A stretch of 64,000 nt of DNA from Aspidiotus rigidus (lineage: Eukaryota; Arthropoda; Insecta; Hemiptera; Diaspididae). Of the stretch, positions 47,001 to 58,453 are shown piece by piece (positions within the stretch are counted from its first letter, which is position 1; every line of letters begins with the position of its first letter). The DNA is taken from NCBI GenBank assembly GCA_035079385.1, contig JAVHKY010000027.1, positions 744,001 through 808,000 on the forward strand, written 5' to 3'. The translations under genes and the position numbers were made by a program. Below the pieces are notes generated by a model. The model ran no database searches and was not told the origin of the DNA. It saw only the letters and a list, made by a program, of their open reading frames with translations.

Positions 47001-50000
47001 TATCCAACGAGTGGCCTAATCGAAGTCAATCTTGGCCTTGACTCCTATTTGCATCGGAATAATACCCTAATGTAAAATTTACTGAAAAATATTGAAGAGG
47101 AAGGGTATTTATCCCTTCCTCGCCTTAAATTGTAACTACTCCCCTGTATCCTACGTAAAAATCTAAGAAGCTGCGCACACAGATGCTATTTCGTTGTCCA
47201 AGTACTTCGGGAAGAATGGTTTGAGAGAAACGATTCAGACAAGAAAGTGATATTCATCATCCACTTACCTCCTTTATGACATTACGAACTACGTCGAATC
47301 GTACGATCACGATGAAATTCTTCGGTCCCTGTAGACCGGCGGTCGAAATTTCGTTGAATAAGTTTATAACATTTTTTTCCCTAAAAAAAAAATTAGAAAC
47401 TAAAGACATTAACTCGCGAACAAATGTCAAAACCACCAGTTGACGATACAATAATATAAAATTTTCAACCCACGTATAAAAATCAGAGTTCGTTGCATTT
47501 AGTTTGAAGAGCATCAAACTTATCTTCTGTTTGTATCTACCATTTCCGGAAAGGCCTAATGTCATCTCGTTGATAAGACTGGCCTCTATAATTTAAAAAA
47601 ACACGTTATTTATTCTGCATTCTTGGAGAATGAAAGAAATAGTAATCAGATAAACTTCTTTGGAAAGTCATGGGTGAATAACGTCTTTTTGTTTGCCAAA
47701 GTATCTTGAATAAGTATTCCTACAAGACAATAATAAGTTTTGTTTTCACTCACTAAAGAAGTTGTCGTGAATTATAATAACCGTATCCCATTTTATCATC
47801 CCAGAAAACATCAAGTCAGTAATCATTTGCGGTAATTCCTCACCATTTTCAATTAAAGGTATTGTAATACCTTCTTCCTTCGGAAGACGTTCGCAACTTT
47901 TTTCTGCAAATTAGGATAATAATTTTTGAGATTATGATGGACTTTTGTTTTTATTTAATTAATTTGCCTTGCAACTACCCTTAAAGTTATGGGCTCGGAA
48001 GGGGCATAGTGGCCTCCCCCCAAAAAAAGAATAGGTGGATCGGAGGTAGTTCATCGTGCTAATGATTCGTTTATGGAGTTTGTCATGCAGGGAGAAACAA
48101 AATGGTGAAGTTGTATGTTTTCGAGAGCTGAGCAAGGGAGAAAGTATTGAACGGATAGATCATCAGCATTACGCAGTGAATGTGAGTGAAAGGAGAAGAG
48201 AGTGGGTGAGACGGGTATGGTCTCTTCTGAAACGGGTCAGGATGACTTATTCGTGTCGGGAGGGGTAGTTTGAAGTACACCAAGGGATTGGAGCTTTTTT
48301 AATAGGTTGAAGCTTGTGTAAAATAGAAAGATCATGAAGAAGCAGTAATAGGATTTAAGATCGTACGAGAGGGAGGGATCAGTCATAGAAAATAAAGGCA
48401 GTGCCTGCATTGCGCCAAGGTTTACTGCGTTATGCTCCTTAAGGTCGGTGTATTCCGGTATCCGTAGAAAGGTGATGGATGATGGGAAAGCACTCGACGT
48501 GCGTACAGAAATGAGGTTTTATTGGACGATAAGTATTAGTAGAATGCAAGTTTTGGATAACGAATAAGGATGAGAGAGAATCGGATAGTATGAGGAATTT
48601 ACGGGAAGGAGAGAGATCTGCAATGAGAGAGGCTAGTGAATATAGCAGTAAGTTCGGCGGTGATTGTGATCCCGAAGAGAAGACTGTATAATATCTAGTT
48701 CTGGGTCCTGTTTCAGACCCGTCCGTGTAGCAGAAAAAATAGGAGGGATTCGTTCGTGTGTTGTTTATACTTGAAGTTAGCTGTTTTGGGAATTTCTGTG
48801 AGACAGATACGGATGCCAGGATAGGAGTTAACCAAAAGTAAAAGCCTAACTTTGAGATGAGTTCCTAGATGGGATTGAAGCAATTGAAAGAGTGAATTAC
48901 GTGGGCTGACAGAATCTAAAAAGATAGAAGATTTGGGTATCGGACCGTTGAGGCCAGAAAGTTGACAGTGAGTGAAAGAGTGCAGTAATAAAAAGGGGGA
49001 ATACTTGTCTCAACGCAAAGGCTGAATAGAAAGCTGGTGCGTAGTGTGCCGCAGGGCCAATCGAAGCCCGGACAGATTGAATAGAGTCTGGAAATTTTAA
49101 GGTTGTTTTGTTGGATGTGGGTGTAAATTGGAGAACCGTAATATCATATTGGCAACGGGTTAGACGTGTGGAGTTAGAGGAGAAGTTTTGGAACAGGGTG
49201 AGAACGTTCAAGGAATTTGGGCATTTTGCTCTGAAGACTTTGATATGGGGGGCTCACGAGGTTTTGGAATTGAAGATGAGACCAAGGAACTTTTAGAACG
49301 TAAAAATTCAAAAGTAAACAAACAAATATCTGAGTCTCACCAGTGATGAAGAGGAATAAAACCGATTTATCATCCTCCTTAGCGTGGGCATCCCAAACGA
49401 CATCACAGCTGGCAATGAACACTTTTGCAAGGTACTCTGCAAAATCAGTTGACAAGATGTTTGAATAATCCATGGTTTTTCTTGAGACATAAATTAAAAC
49501 CATTTTTACAAAGTTCCTTTCGCCTATATTTAGGTCTCGCAATATTGATTTTTTTTATTTGGAAAAGTTTATCGTTCATTTTCGAAATCTTTACTCTTAT
49601 AAATTGGAATACCCAAGCTTTTGTTTCGACAGTGATCTTAGCTTCGAGTACTATTTCCGGATGACTACTGTCTGAGATTAGGAGAGGAATAATGATGAGT
49701 GCGTAAGGTCCACTATCCAACATGAAGCTTCTTTCTGGACCAAATTACTGTAATGCCAGAGGAGCGGACCTCCATGCTTCACCTCAACCTTATTTTCGTA
49801 GTTTTTGTAGTTTTGATTCATCATGATTACCTTTTTTCTGTCTTTTATCCTCCTGAAATGCAGTCGCTATATCGAATGTTTCGATTCCGTACTGTTGATA
49901 TATATTGGCAATATCTTCAACCGTTTCGTTGTTGATGGCGATAAATAGTCGATCAACGAACACCGCTGAAATAAATTTTATTAATTTCTTAAGCGGCGCC

Positions 50001-50153
50001 TGCCAAGTACACATAAGACGTTAAAAAAGAGACTGCAATGAGCTTACCTATAGTGTCAGTAGGAGTCATCTGCTGCTCAGACGCTTGCCGACTGCCCCCT
50101 ATAAAACAACCGAACATTATTATTGTACATCGAATCACTGCTGACCGACCCAT
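35003..50153 (-). CDS. Ir93a: Ionotropic receptor, Ir93a-like (19 exons)
   Basis: Chemosensory variant glutamate receptor; Ir93a is a co-receptor for cool and moisture sensing in insects. Exons, high to low: 50153-50048, 49965-49831, 49734-49613, about 49480-49341, 47903-47754, 47585-47474, 47380-47269, 46925-46764, 46680-46513, 46394-46176, 45888-45816, 42576-42499, 41748-41593, 41438-41276, 41157-40934, about 40798-40590, 36727-36649, 35330-35176, 35100-35003. Nearly all joins have GT/AG and matching phase; the sum is about 885 codons. Seen: signal peptide ([17 protein letters not shown]); amino-terminal domain; [18 protein letters not shown] before the ligand-binding S1; a membrane segment beginning [45 protein letters not shown] (pore/M3); S2 with [23 protein letters not shown] (last helix). 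Unresolved: the exon 3/4 and 15/16 joins, and one S1 exon near 45.8 kb. Assignment to Ir93a rather than a sister IR rests on remembered motifs. Confidence 0.85.
36290..36450. repeat. CCTAGTATAAG/TAGCCCTAG-rich repeat
   Basis: Short words such as AGCCTAGTATAAG, TATTAGACTAAC and AGCCCTAGTACAG link this intronic stretch to 4330-4700 and 32985-33115. Confidence 0.4.
36860..38540. repeat. Composite repeats in an Ir93a intron
   Basis: The intron between exons 16 and 17 contains a GTTGCCTACATTAACTGCGT module (36885), two AACGCAGGGAACCTGTTCTA ends (37105 and 37828), CATAGAACAGGTTCCCTGTT (38086), CGATAAAACAGGTTCCC (38208), two TTGAACGAGG/GGGTGGCAGGGAAC modules (38238 and 38500), and four TGACGTCA octamers at 38295-38420. 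The CGGCAAATTTCTCAAAAA module at 38055 matches 32522. Confidence 0.65.
37547..37725. repeat. Perfect 122-bp palindrome flanked by 12-bp direct repeats
   Basis: Arms 37593-37652 and 37655-37714 are exact reverse complements (60 bp each) around a two-base CC loop; the centre reads CCTCGTCGGGCC and its mirror. TTCAGATACTAG occurs at 37547-37558 and again at 37714-37725, so the palindrome plus about 34 bp lies between direct repeats. It is in the intron between exons 16 and 17 of the Ir93a-like gene. An exact arm match means recent origin or an assembly fold-back artefact. Confidence 0.9.
38565..40075 (+). mobile_element. Decayed Penelope-like element in Ir93a intron (antisense to host)
   Basis: Reading across frameshifts, the order is RT fingers ([12 protein letters not shown], 38603), palm motif A ([12 protein letters not shown], near 38770), [18 protein letters not shown] (38958), catalytic [10 protein letters not shown] (39061), linker to about 39554, then a damaged GIY-YIG region (KLKDPVLHD at 39598, an IGR-like stretch near 39672, MADHL near 39748) and a tail near 39890. 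Stops and frameshifts (for example 38850, 39252, 39552, 39664) make it non-coding. The end has a hairpin GGTTTATTAACC followed by GAAAGCGCGCTC (40036-40059). Confidence 0.8.
38955..39554 (+). pseudogene. PLE reverse transcriptase remnant
   Basis: Two abutting open pieces (38955-39254 and 39255-39554). The first carries the YVDD catalytic box within [11 protein letters not shown]. The second carries the linker that in PLEs joins RT to endonuclease ([14 protein letters not shown]). A stop at 39252-39254 separates them. Compared with the intact frame at 60745-61773, the stretch after motif C is shortened. Confidence 0.75.
42001..42042 (+). ncRNA. Hammerhead-ribozyme-like motif (PLE terminal repeat relic)
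   Basis: CTGATGA (42008-42014) matches the hammerhead core box. It is followed by a perfect 5-bp stem, GGCTG (42016-42020) with CAGCC (42026-42030), then GAAA (42031-42034), a minimal CG stem-III element and TC with the predicted cleavage point after GTC (42036-42038). TTT before the core can pair with AAA after GTC. Such type I hammerheads with very short stem III are known from Penelope-like element terminal repeats. No PLE frame adjoins it, so it is probably a solo relic in the Ir93a intron between exons 12 and 13. Activity is untested. Confidence 0.6.
43225..43855 (+). repeat. Tandem array, about 110 bp unit
   Basis: About six degenerate units contain GATTCAGAAATCTGCGAGTA or a variant, CACCTGTACACCACCCTC, TTCCGTCAAATTA and CCCTCCCCTTTATA. 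Single inverted traces occur near 45255 (GTACTCGCAGATTTTC). The array lies inside the fold-back element. Confidence 0.7.
43880..45180 (+). repeat. Member of the 1560-2100 family, split by an insertion
   Basis: Sequence up to CGGGTACAAGTTTTGC (about 44256) and from CAACACTACACGGCGCCGCTG (about 44952) onward is collinear with 1560-2100. The intervening 0.7 kb is absent from that copy. Confidence 0.65.
44257..44950. mobile_element. TTAGC/GCTAA-rich insertion
   Basis: The insert begins GCCGGGCGGCTGAGCTAAG and ends CAATTGGCTGATCAGC. It is full of GTTAGC, GCCATTAGC, TTAGCCGTTAGCTG and GCTTAATTAAGC words, plus two tandem stretches of CAAGTTTAA, CCTTAAGCTTAAGC. The ends share a weak inverted GGCTGA motif. 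No open frame is present. It looks like a small non-autonomous transposon nested in an older repeat. Confidence 0.55.
48040..49260 (-). mobile_element. Degenerate non-LTR retrotransposon remnant (RNase H region)
   Basis: On the minus strand near 48690-48540 an RNase H-like text reads [14 protein letters not shown] and, after a frameshift, [20 protein letters not shown], typical of the RNase H domain of Jockey/I-type elements. Upstream in the element (49090-48990) [22 protein letters not shown] text fits the segment after the reverse transcriptase. Many frameshifts; no intact frame. It lies in the Ir93a intron between exons 4 and 5, in the same orientation as the host gene. Confidence 0.55.
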
Positions 50154-53100
50154 GGTGTAAAAAGCCTTCGACGCACTGTAAGTGACATTGATATGGCTCG
50201 ATCGCGTCAAAATTCTTGTAGAAAAAAAAAACAAACAAACACGACGGAGACGAATTATTGAAAATAAAATAATTTTTAATCAAGTAAAGAAGAAAATTTA
50301 ATCGTATTTTTTCTTCTTCATAATTAACGTAATAACATTGAACATACTCGTACAGTATGTGTGTGGAGGAGTGCGGGCTGAACTGAGAAAGGAAATGAGT
50401 TTGAAAAAAAAACTATTAGGGTTCTAGTCGAAAAATGAGACGGGCTTCAGGGTGCGTGATACGTGAAGAAAAATGGGTCACTAGTATGAATTATATATGT
50501 TTTCTTTCGCATTAATTTCGGCTAGTCGTGTTACTGACCTTAATTGTGATTTCACTGTATATCGACTCAAAATATAATTTGGGTCTAGTTCAGGTCATCT
50601 AATCAACGAATGCGAATAAAAAATGGATCATCATAGAGAATCGCTCCAAATCATATCTCTTATGGTATTATTCCCTCCTTAATTATATTTCAGGTCTGGT
50701 TTAGCTTCGTGCAATGAACGAATGTTGAAGTACTGTTCTGCAAATAAAAAAGTTATTATCGTCAAAATACTTACCTTAGTTACAATTTTTTTAATATACG
50801 ATTTCATCAGAACGAGAAGCTGAAATGAAATCCGAAAACCTAGATAAAGTTCCAAGAATTTCATTTTACTCTTAGACACAGACTATGGGCCCACAATGAT
50901 AATCTATATTAGCCAAATCTGAGTCACTATCACATATTTTTTTCCTGCTTGCTTTACATAGGTATGTAATATTCCAGCAAATTCCAAATTAATGAGATTG
51001 AGAGTGTCTTCTTCTTCTTTTTTTTCCTTCGTTTTTCTAATCATTGTTTGAAAAGTAAAGTGAATTTCTCGATTCTAGTTAGAAAAAATTACAATTTTTA
51101 ATGTTATAAAAATATTTTCGATAGGAACAATCAAAATGGGGTAAATGGGCGTTTATTTGACATGTGCCCGTTTGACATTACGAGTGAATATTCTTTGAGT
51201 ATTTCGTAGAGATGAATTTCTTAAAATTGAATTTTTTGAATTTAATTTATTACCTTCTAGCCGTTATATTTGTTTTTTGGAAACCGTGTATACCGAGACA
51301 ATGAAATAGAACAAATTGAAATGGCATTCATGTTATAAATAAATAGTTTTGACCCCTTAAATATTACAGAATGACAACATATTAAAAAATAAAAAAATAG
51401 AGGTACGCCATGTAAATTGAAACGTTAAAATAATTACAGTAATCAAGTATAATTATACCTGCAATATATTGATGTTTAAATAGCTTGTCCTGGAATCTGA
51501 TACGTCAGGCATCAGAAATTATAGTAGCTATTGAGAACACCGAAATTATTTAATGTTATTATTATTTTTAATCAAAAACCTCTGCTAAGTTGATTAAAAT
51601 ATTGAGGATTCAATTTTTGTATTAAAAGATGCATATTGACATGGACTGATCTTGCAAATTATGAATCTTACAGAATTCATTCGATGGATCCGCTGTAGAA
51701 TTTAATTTCCGTGTTCAATTTCTGAAAGTAACAGAACGTAATATCGCGAAAAGTATTCCACGTTCAAGAATTTCAAGTTTCTGAATTTTTAACTTTGTGT
51801 GGCATAGTAGGCCAAGATTTCAAACTTGTCGATGATGTCGTGCGGTCAATATTATTTTAGTTGATTTCTTTATTATCGTAATAATAAGGATTATTATTAT
51901 TATTAATGATACATTGCAACATTAATAACCGTATAAAATAATGAAAAATGATCCTTACAAATTCATTCTTGCATTCGTTTCGACTTTCATTATGTTTTTC
52001 CGCATAACGTTTATCTAAGTTAGAAACAAAAATATCGTTATAACGTCATTTCCAACGGAAAAGAAATGAAAAACGGAAGATATACATAAAAAGGTTTCTA
52101 AATAATTCATTAGAACATTATTAAAATAAAATCATAATTCATAATCAAATCAAAATAATATTATTACCTATTTTCTTTACTCAAGGCCGGATGATGTGCT
52201 CAACAGTAGCTCAACTAGCGCTACACGAAGGACGTATTAGTGCAGTGCAGTGACTCGACTACTTGCGGAAGCAGGGTTCTCGTAGCCATATCTGAGATAC
52301 TCTTCTCCTACCCCTGAATATTTTCAAGAACCGGAGAGTGAGCGATCCAGAATTACTACTGATAACGTCAATGTTACGATACTTTTTACTGATACTGCGA
52401 CTTCTGGCCTGGCTGAATAAACCAAAGCTTGTGTTTTCGATTTTTCACTCTTATTCGTTTCGTATTCCGGATTTCAATTTCCAAGTACTTTACACTACAT
52501 TCCATGCACTTAATATTATATTGTATGAAACATTTATTCATTCATAGATAAATTTCTTGTCTCCACCGCATGAACTCAATTTACGGTCACACGTTCCCGA
52601 ATACTTCGAATGCGTGGTGAGAAAATTTTCCCTACATCTACATCTAATGATAGGAGTCGTATGATACCGAAAATACGTCCAGTGTTCTCATTCCTCTAGA
52701 TGAACTCAAGAATACCAAGGTTAGTAAATTCATGTTTACTGTTTTGCAAATGGAATCGCCATGTATGAGAAACTTTCATTGGGAATCTTGTATGCTTCGA
52801 TTACGAACATTTTATTTAATGAACAATTGAATGTTCGATTTGCAGTTTTATTCTGCTGCACCTAAGCTTTGATTGTTGAATGTTGCAGTGCCAGCTCTCG
52901 TGAAGAATGAACATGACTAAATCTCAATTGAAATGGTATTTCGCTCATCTCTAGCGATTTACTCAGTGATTGACTGTTCTCAAGACTTTCATCTCATTCT
53001 ATTGTATACAATACATTATGTAAGTACGTAAGTGAGTTATCCATTAGAAGTTTTATTTTTTCAGTGAACAAGGAAATCAGGCTTCGTAGAAAATTTTCCT

Positions 53101-53168
53101 TAATGAAAAAAAATTGTACTCGAACTATTCTTTAACGAAAAAATTACCGTTTGATGTCTGCCTTTCAG
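50154..53168. promoter_or_regulatory. Intergenic region between divergent Ir93a-like and PRPF3 genes
   Basis: About 3 kb of very AT-rich sequence separates the two divergent start codons, so promoters for both genes should lie here. A less AT-rich block at 52190-52330 is a candidate 5' region of PRPF3. A CTTTCAG just before 53169 may be a splice acceptor for a 5' untranslated exon. No TATA box or initiator can be assigned with confidence. Confidence 0.4.
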
Positions 53169-53203
53169 ATTCGACCTGACTCAACGTGCTGTTGAATCTC
53201 ACA

Positions 53204-56200
53204 ATGACAAAGTACGTACCGTCGAAAGATATCGGTGATCTCCAACCGAGAATAGCCAATGTTATCCACAACGTTCTCGGATATAGCGATCTATCTTTGG
53301 TGACCGTAATTATGAATTGCATTACGTCGGGAACTGAAAAGAAAAAAATGTCAGGTACGTATAACTGGTTGCTCTTACGACAGAAAGCGATTGGAAGTTG
53401 AAATTCGAAAGTACAAGCGAGAAATCAATTCTACTCGCTTTAAACTAAGGAAAATGTATTGATTTATTGTTGAGGATAGATTGGGGGGTATTTTTTCAGA
53501 TAAATTATCCACGCTGTTGGATTCGGAAAAAGGTTCGAAGATAGCAGATCGTGTCCATGAACTGTTACTATTTTTGAAGAAAGATTCGCTGATGAAAATA
53601 AAACGAAAAACCGAAGGAGAAGAACCTGACCTGAAGAAGAAGACGAAAGAAGGGAATGGAATCCAGAGTGAAGCAATCAAACCAGCAGTCTCATTATCCA
53701 ATGTTGATGTAAGTAACTGTGAATCGCTCATTCTTAACACAGTAAATTCTAGATTGTATGCTAATATTCGATTCGCAGATTCAAAATATGATGGCAAACG
53801 CTCAGAAAGAAATACAAGCTCGCAAGAAAGCGCTTAGTGCCTTACGCCAATCGAACAGCGCTGACACTACTAGTGCAGACGATAAGCAACAAAAGCTCAA
53901 ACAACTTCAGGTAATAATCCTCTCCTAAACCATTTCTAAGTCGAATAATAGCAATATCTTGTGATGTTACAATTTTTAAATTGCAGGCCCAACTTCAATC
54001 AAAATTTGGCTTACTTAACTCATTACCGCCGGTGAAACCGACGTCTGCTGATAAACCGGCTCCTCTGATTCTCGATAGTGAAGGACGTACGGTCGATCTG
54101 AGCGGGCGCGAAGTTCAGTTGACGCACGTCGTGCCGACGTTGAAAGCGAATTTACGCGCGCGTAAACGCGATCATCATGGCCACCAAGCGCACGACAGAT
54201 TTGCTGAAGAAGCGCCCGAGAGTAGGTTCATTGATCCTCGTATCCCCACGAAATCGAGTGTGCGTACGAAACGAGCTTTGAAATTTCACGAGCCTGGAAA
54301 ATTTCAGCAACTTGCTCATCGTATGCGTGTGAAAGCGAAGATCGAAAAAATGCAAAATGAGATTGCGCAAATTGCGCGCAAAACAGGTATTTCTTCAGCC
54401 GTAAAATTAGCACAAATAAAACCCGACGGTGAAGAAGAGATACAAGAAGTACCGGATGTCGAATGGTGGGATTCGGTCATCCTTAAAGAGCCCTCGTAAG
54501 TTGGCTTCGTCTCGTTTTGATCGATTGAATGGTTATATTGAATTACAGTGTGTTGTTTACTGATTATACAGATATGAAAATGTAGTAGATGAGAATTGTA
54601 TACATTTAATCAGGGAGGATTCTATCACGCATTTGGTAGAGCATCCAATCCAGGCAAAACCACCCACTGATCCACTAAAACCAGTTCCTTTACCACTATT
54701 TTTGACGAAAAATGAGCAGAAAAAATTACGTCGACAGAATCGAAGAGAAGCCTGGAAAGAGGAGCAAGAGAAGATTAGATTGGGGCTAGTACCAGCCCCT
54801 GAACCTAAGGTAATTTTTATTCTATAGAAGTTCCTGAGGTAGGACGACAGCATAATTCGAGGTATTTGTGATTGTAGCTGCGTATATCAAATTTGATGCG
54901 TGTACTCGGTAATGAAGCGGTTCAAGATCCAACCAAAATGGAGGCGCATGTTCGTGCTCAAATGGCTAAACGACAAAAGGCTCATGAAGACGCGAACGCG
55001 TCCAGAAAGCTCACACACGAGCAAAAACGTGAGAAAACGATACGAAAAATCAAAGAAGACACATCGTTAGGTGTTCATGTTGCCGTATATAGGTAAAATA
55101 TGTGTAATCCTCTCTGTCGGTCTCTAAAGGAAAGTACTCAGTATCTTGATATTTTGAATGATTACGTGATTCTTTGCTTACAGGGTTAGTGATTTGAGCA
55201 GTATGTCGAAGAAATTTAAAGTTGAAACAAATGCGAAGCAGTTGTTTATGACGGGTGGTGTTGTTATGTTCCAAGACTGTAATGTTGTTGTGGTCGAAGG
55301 GGGACCGAAACAACAACGGAAATTTAAAAGGTAAATTGCTGTAGAAATTTGTTTGCTATTGAAAAATAGTGAAAAATGGAGAATTTAAGAATGAGGAGCT
55401 GCGAAGAGCGCCTCTTATTGGATTTAAATTCGTCCGCTAATAGATATCTACTCTCCTCGAATGTGTTGTAGGATCATTAACTTCAAAATAAGTTCGTTTG
55501 TGAATTTAATTCCTGTAAGATTTACTTCAACTATTTGTTTATTTTTTACAGATTGATGCTTAATCGTGTAAAATGGGAAGAAGATGTTATCAAGACCCGA
55601 GACGGGGAAGAAGTGCCGAATAAATGCGTTCTAGTATGGGAGGTAGGTTATACAAATTTTTAATTCGATTGTTCCGATCTTTTCTTATTCGCGGAAACAA
55701 ACGTTCGATCTTCAATGTTGAGTACATTCAGGAATATTCAAGAAGAAATATTTTGATAGTAATTCATTTTTCTGCTGATACTTTGTCTTCATTCGTAAAA
55801 ATATTTTTGGTAGCATCCGTAATGCGTAAAAATCCTTGTCAATTGATGAGAAATCTTCCTGTAAGAGGCAAGACTTTGAAAATTTGTGGAAAAAGCCCAT
55901 CTTTTTTATTGATGTGTTACGATTTTGCGACTGAATTGTAACTATAGGGCGTGTGGTCCGATTCATAATATGCTCTATTCCCTGCCTTTTCAACGATTGT
56001 CCAGTTTTCAATTGGATTTGAATCCCTCGTTATGGATGAATAATTGAAATTGTTTCTTAATTATGTATTTTCCTGTAATGATTTGAAAATACTGTCGAGG
56101 TTGAAATTTAAAATAAGTTCAAAGTGAAAACGATTACAAGCGTAGCATTCAGCGTGAATGGAAAATGTAATTATGAAAAAAATTCTTTTCTTGCGATGAG

Positions 56201-56727
56201 AAGTGGTATATAAGAAATGTGTATTTGGTTAAAAGCAGACTCAACTACTTTTCATATATTATTATCAGTTGTGTCTGATAGGTGTCGTCGTGAAGATAAA
56301 AATTGCTTCGCGTCAATCTTTTCGTTCCATGTCTGAATTAAATTCCTAGAAACATATTTTGAAACCTCTGAGTTATTGAAAAGAAAAAAATACGGAAAGG
56401 AAGATCGTTTTTTTAATGCGAGGATATTGAAAAAGAAAATTATATGATTTCAAAAGTATCAGGTACTCAAAAATTGTCTTATTCTTCGAGAATTTGCAAC
56501 GTTCGATTTTCAACACAATGCAGCAGTTGTATCTTCGGAAATTTTGCTCATCATTTCTTTCCTGTTGACAGGGTATGACCAAACAACGAAATTTCGGTGA
56601 AGTGAAATTCAAAGCTTGCGCAACCGAGAAATTAGCTCGTGATCAGATGCGAAAACACGGAGTTGAACAGTATTGGGACCTAGCGTACAGCAAGACTGTT
56701 CTAGATTTACCAGACGATAAGGAATGA
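53204..56727 (+). CDS. PRPF3: U4/U6 small nuclear ribonucleoprotein Prp3
   Basis: Spliceosome protein of the U4/U6 di-snRNP, nuclear. Nine exons: 53204-53354, 53500-53708, 53779-53910, 53987-54495, 54572-54809, 54878-55092, 55184-55330, 55552-55642, 56572-56727, all with GT/AG borders and consistent phase, giving 615 residues (human about 683). N-terminal PWI-type domain (residues 1-75, [19 protein letters not shown]); coiled charged region around residues 120-165 ([17 protein letters not shown]); PRP3 domain about 235-480 ([52 protein letters not shown]); C-terminal DUF1115-type domain ([27 protein letters not shown]). The start ATG gives the normal PWI beginning; an upstream in-frame GTG is not needed. 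The intron before the last exon (about 0.93 kb) is the longest. A polyadenylation-like AATAAA lies at about 57071. Confidence 0.96.
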
Positions 56728-57116
56728 GAAAGATGAATTTATTCCAGTCGCCCTTGTCGTTCATACTTCTTTCCAACGACCACCGAATCAACGTTTGATG
56801 TTATCAGTTAAAATATTTACCATAAAATTGGAAACTACGTGAGTGATTGGTTTATGTCTGACGAAATGATTTCGTTTACTCGGCGTGTGTACAAAGTATA
56901 TGAGACGATGCCGAACGTCAACACTGATGGAATCAATTATCTTACTCGAATATGTCTACTATTTACTATTTTTTATTCTCGAGTAGTCAGTCGAGGTAAT
57001 GATATTGGTGCATAAAGAGATAGTTTTTCTTTATGGTTTTTATTCATTTTTGTGTGTATGCGGAACCCCGAATAAATTCATGTTATCAAAACAAGAAAAC
57101 AATCGCTTTTTCAGAT
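56728..57116. terminator. Shared 3' region of convergent genes
   Basis: PRPF3 (plus) ends at 56727 and the sulfotransferase (minus) at 57117. The gap holds AATAAA on the plus strand (about 57071) and GAATAAAA on the minus strand (about 57040-57047), so the two 3' untranslated regions probably overlap. Confidence 0.55.
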
Positions 57117-58453
57117 TTACAAGTTTGAGATTACGGTTTTATTCATTAGGTTGTTAATACTTTTTATCGTTTTGAGTCTGATCTCTTGTTCTCTTCGCAG
57201 TTCTGCAGTGAATTTCAATTCCGACTTTGTTGAGTAAACGCAGTCCCAGTTCGAAGAATCCTTCAATTTATACCCAATAGTCTGACTGAAACCGCTACGA
57301 TCCGTACCCTGGACGCATTTTCTTACCAACTCTAGGTTGATCCTTCGCAGTCTATTTATGTCCTCAATCAATCTGGATATTCCATACTGTTGTATGTGTT
57401 GGCGAAATTTTTGAAGGAAGTGATTGTAAAGCACGGTGTCTGCGTGGTTAAGTTGTGATAGTTTTCGTTCGTCGCTTAGTGTAAGTTGGTATTGTGAAGC
57501 ACGCTGGACTCGTTTCATCAGTGGTATTGACGAAACGTACTCTAAAGGCCAACCCATTTGGTCGGCCAGCATAACTAGGGATGCTACCATATGTTCTGTA
57601 ATCATCACGTAATCAAACTGGGAATCTATGTACTTTACAAAAGCTCGCACTGCTTCCTCGTCTTCCATCAAATACGTTTGTAGTCCTAAATCGTAACTCA
57701 TTTGGTTGTAACCGTTCAAATAATATTTCTTGCGTTCGAAAGAAACGTTTGTTTGCGGCAAAGTTGCGATCAACTCCTGAAGCGACTTATTATATTTTCT
57801 GCTCAACGTAAAATGATGATACATTGATTCAAAATTATGTGGAGGATAACGTAAGATTGTGATTCGAATGGTGTTATTGTGCAAGTAACGATCAGTACTT
57901 TCACGATACCTGGAGTGGTGAGCGAAAATGTTGAATTTTTTGTTCCATGGCGTAAGTTCTTCTTGCAGATCTGCGTCGCTGATGGGACTCTTGTAGCCGA
58001 GATAATTGCCACTTTTTGATAACAGAAAATCTAACGAGTGACGTAGGCCAAACCTCATGAGGATATTCTGCACACTACTGCTGGCGGTTTTATGCGTCTT
58101 GAGGAAAAATATATTTTGACGATTAACGAGTCCACTCAGATTGAAAGTAATGCCAGAAGACTCTTGAGAATATGAATCGAAAGGTGATGCTCGTGATGGT
58201 ACAAAAGACCGTCTAGAATCGTAATTATAAGTGTTGTAGGTACTCTGTATATGTATCGCTATCGCAATGGCTTCAATGATGGATAAATGATGAACACTTA
58301 CGTAATTGGATAGAGATATAAGTAACCAAACGCTAGTGAGCCCGCGAAATTCATGAGTCCTAAGTATATCAGAGTTCTATACATGTACTTTTTATGAAAC
58401 AGAATCCTAGATACTTGAAAATATGGCAAGCAATGAGTTTTAGTATCGTTCAT
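57117..58453 (-). CDS. Galactose-3-O-sulfotransferase-like protein, paralogue 1
   Basis: Golgi type II membrane sulfotransferase that would move sulfate from PAPS to a galactose of a glycolipid or glycan; acceptor unknown. Two exons: 58453-58302 and 58212-57117, phase-2 intron with GTAAGT donor, 415 residues. Short cytosolic tail, membrane anchor at about residues 27-50 (TLIYLGLMNFAGSLAFGYLY), stem, then the 5'-PAPS motif FFLKTHKTASSSVQNIL (about 86-102). The 3'-PAPS-like region is RITILRYPPHNFESMY, where family members usually have RDP. Further family signatures: SYDLGL, FDYVMITEHMVASLVMLAD, LNHADTVLYNHF. The acceptor AG is preceded by a weak pyrimidine tract, but the phase equals that of paralogue 2, which supports it. 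Most similar in layout to GAL3ST proteins. Confidence 0.88.
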
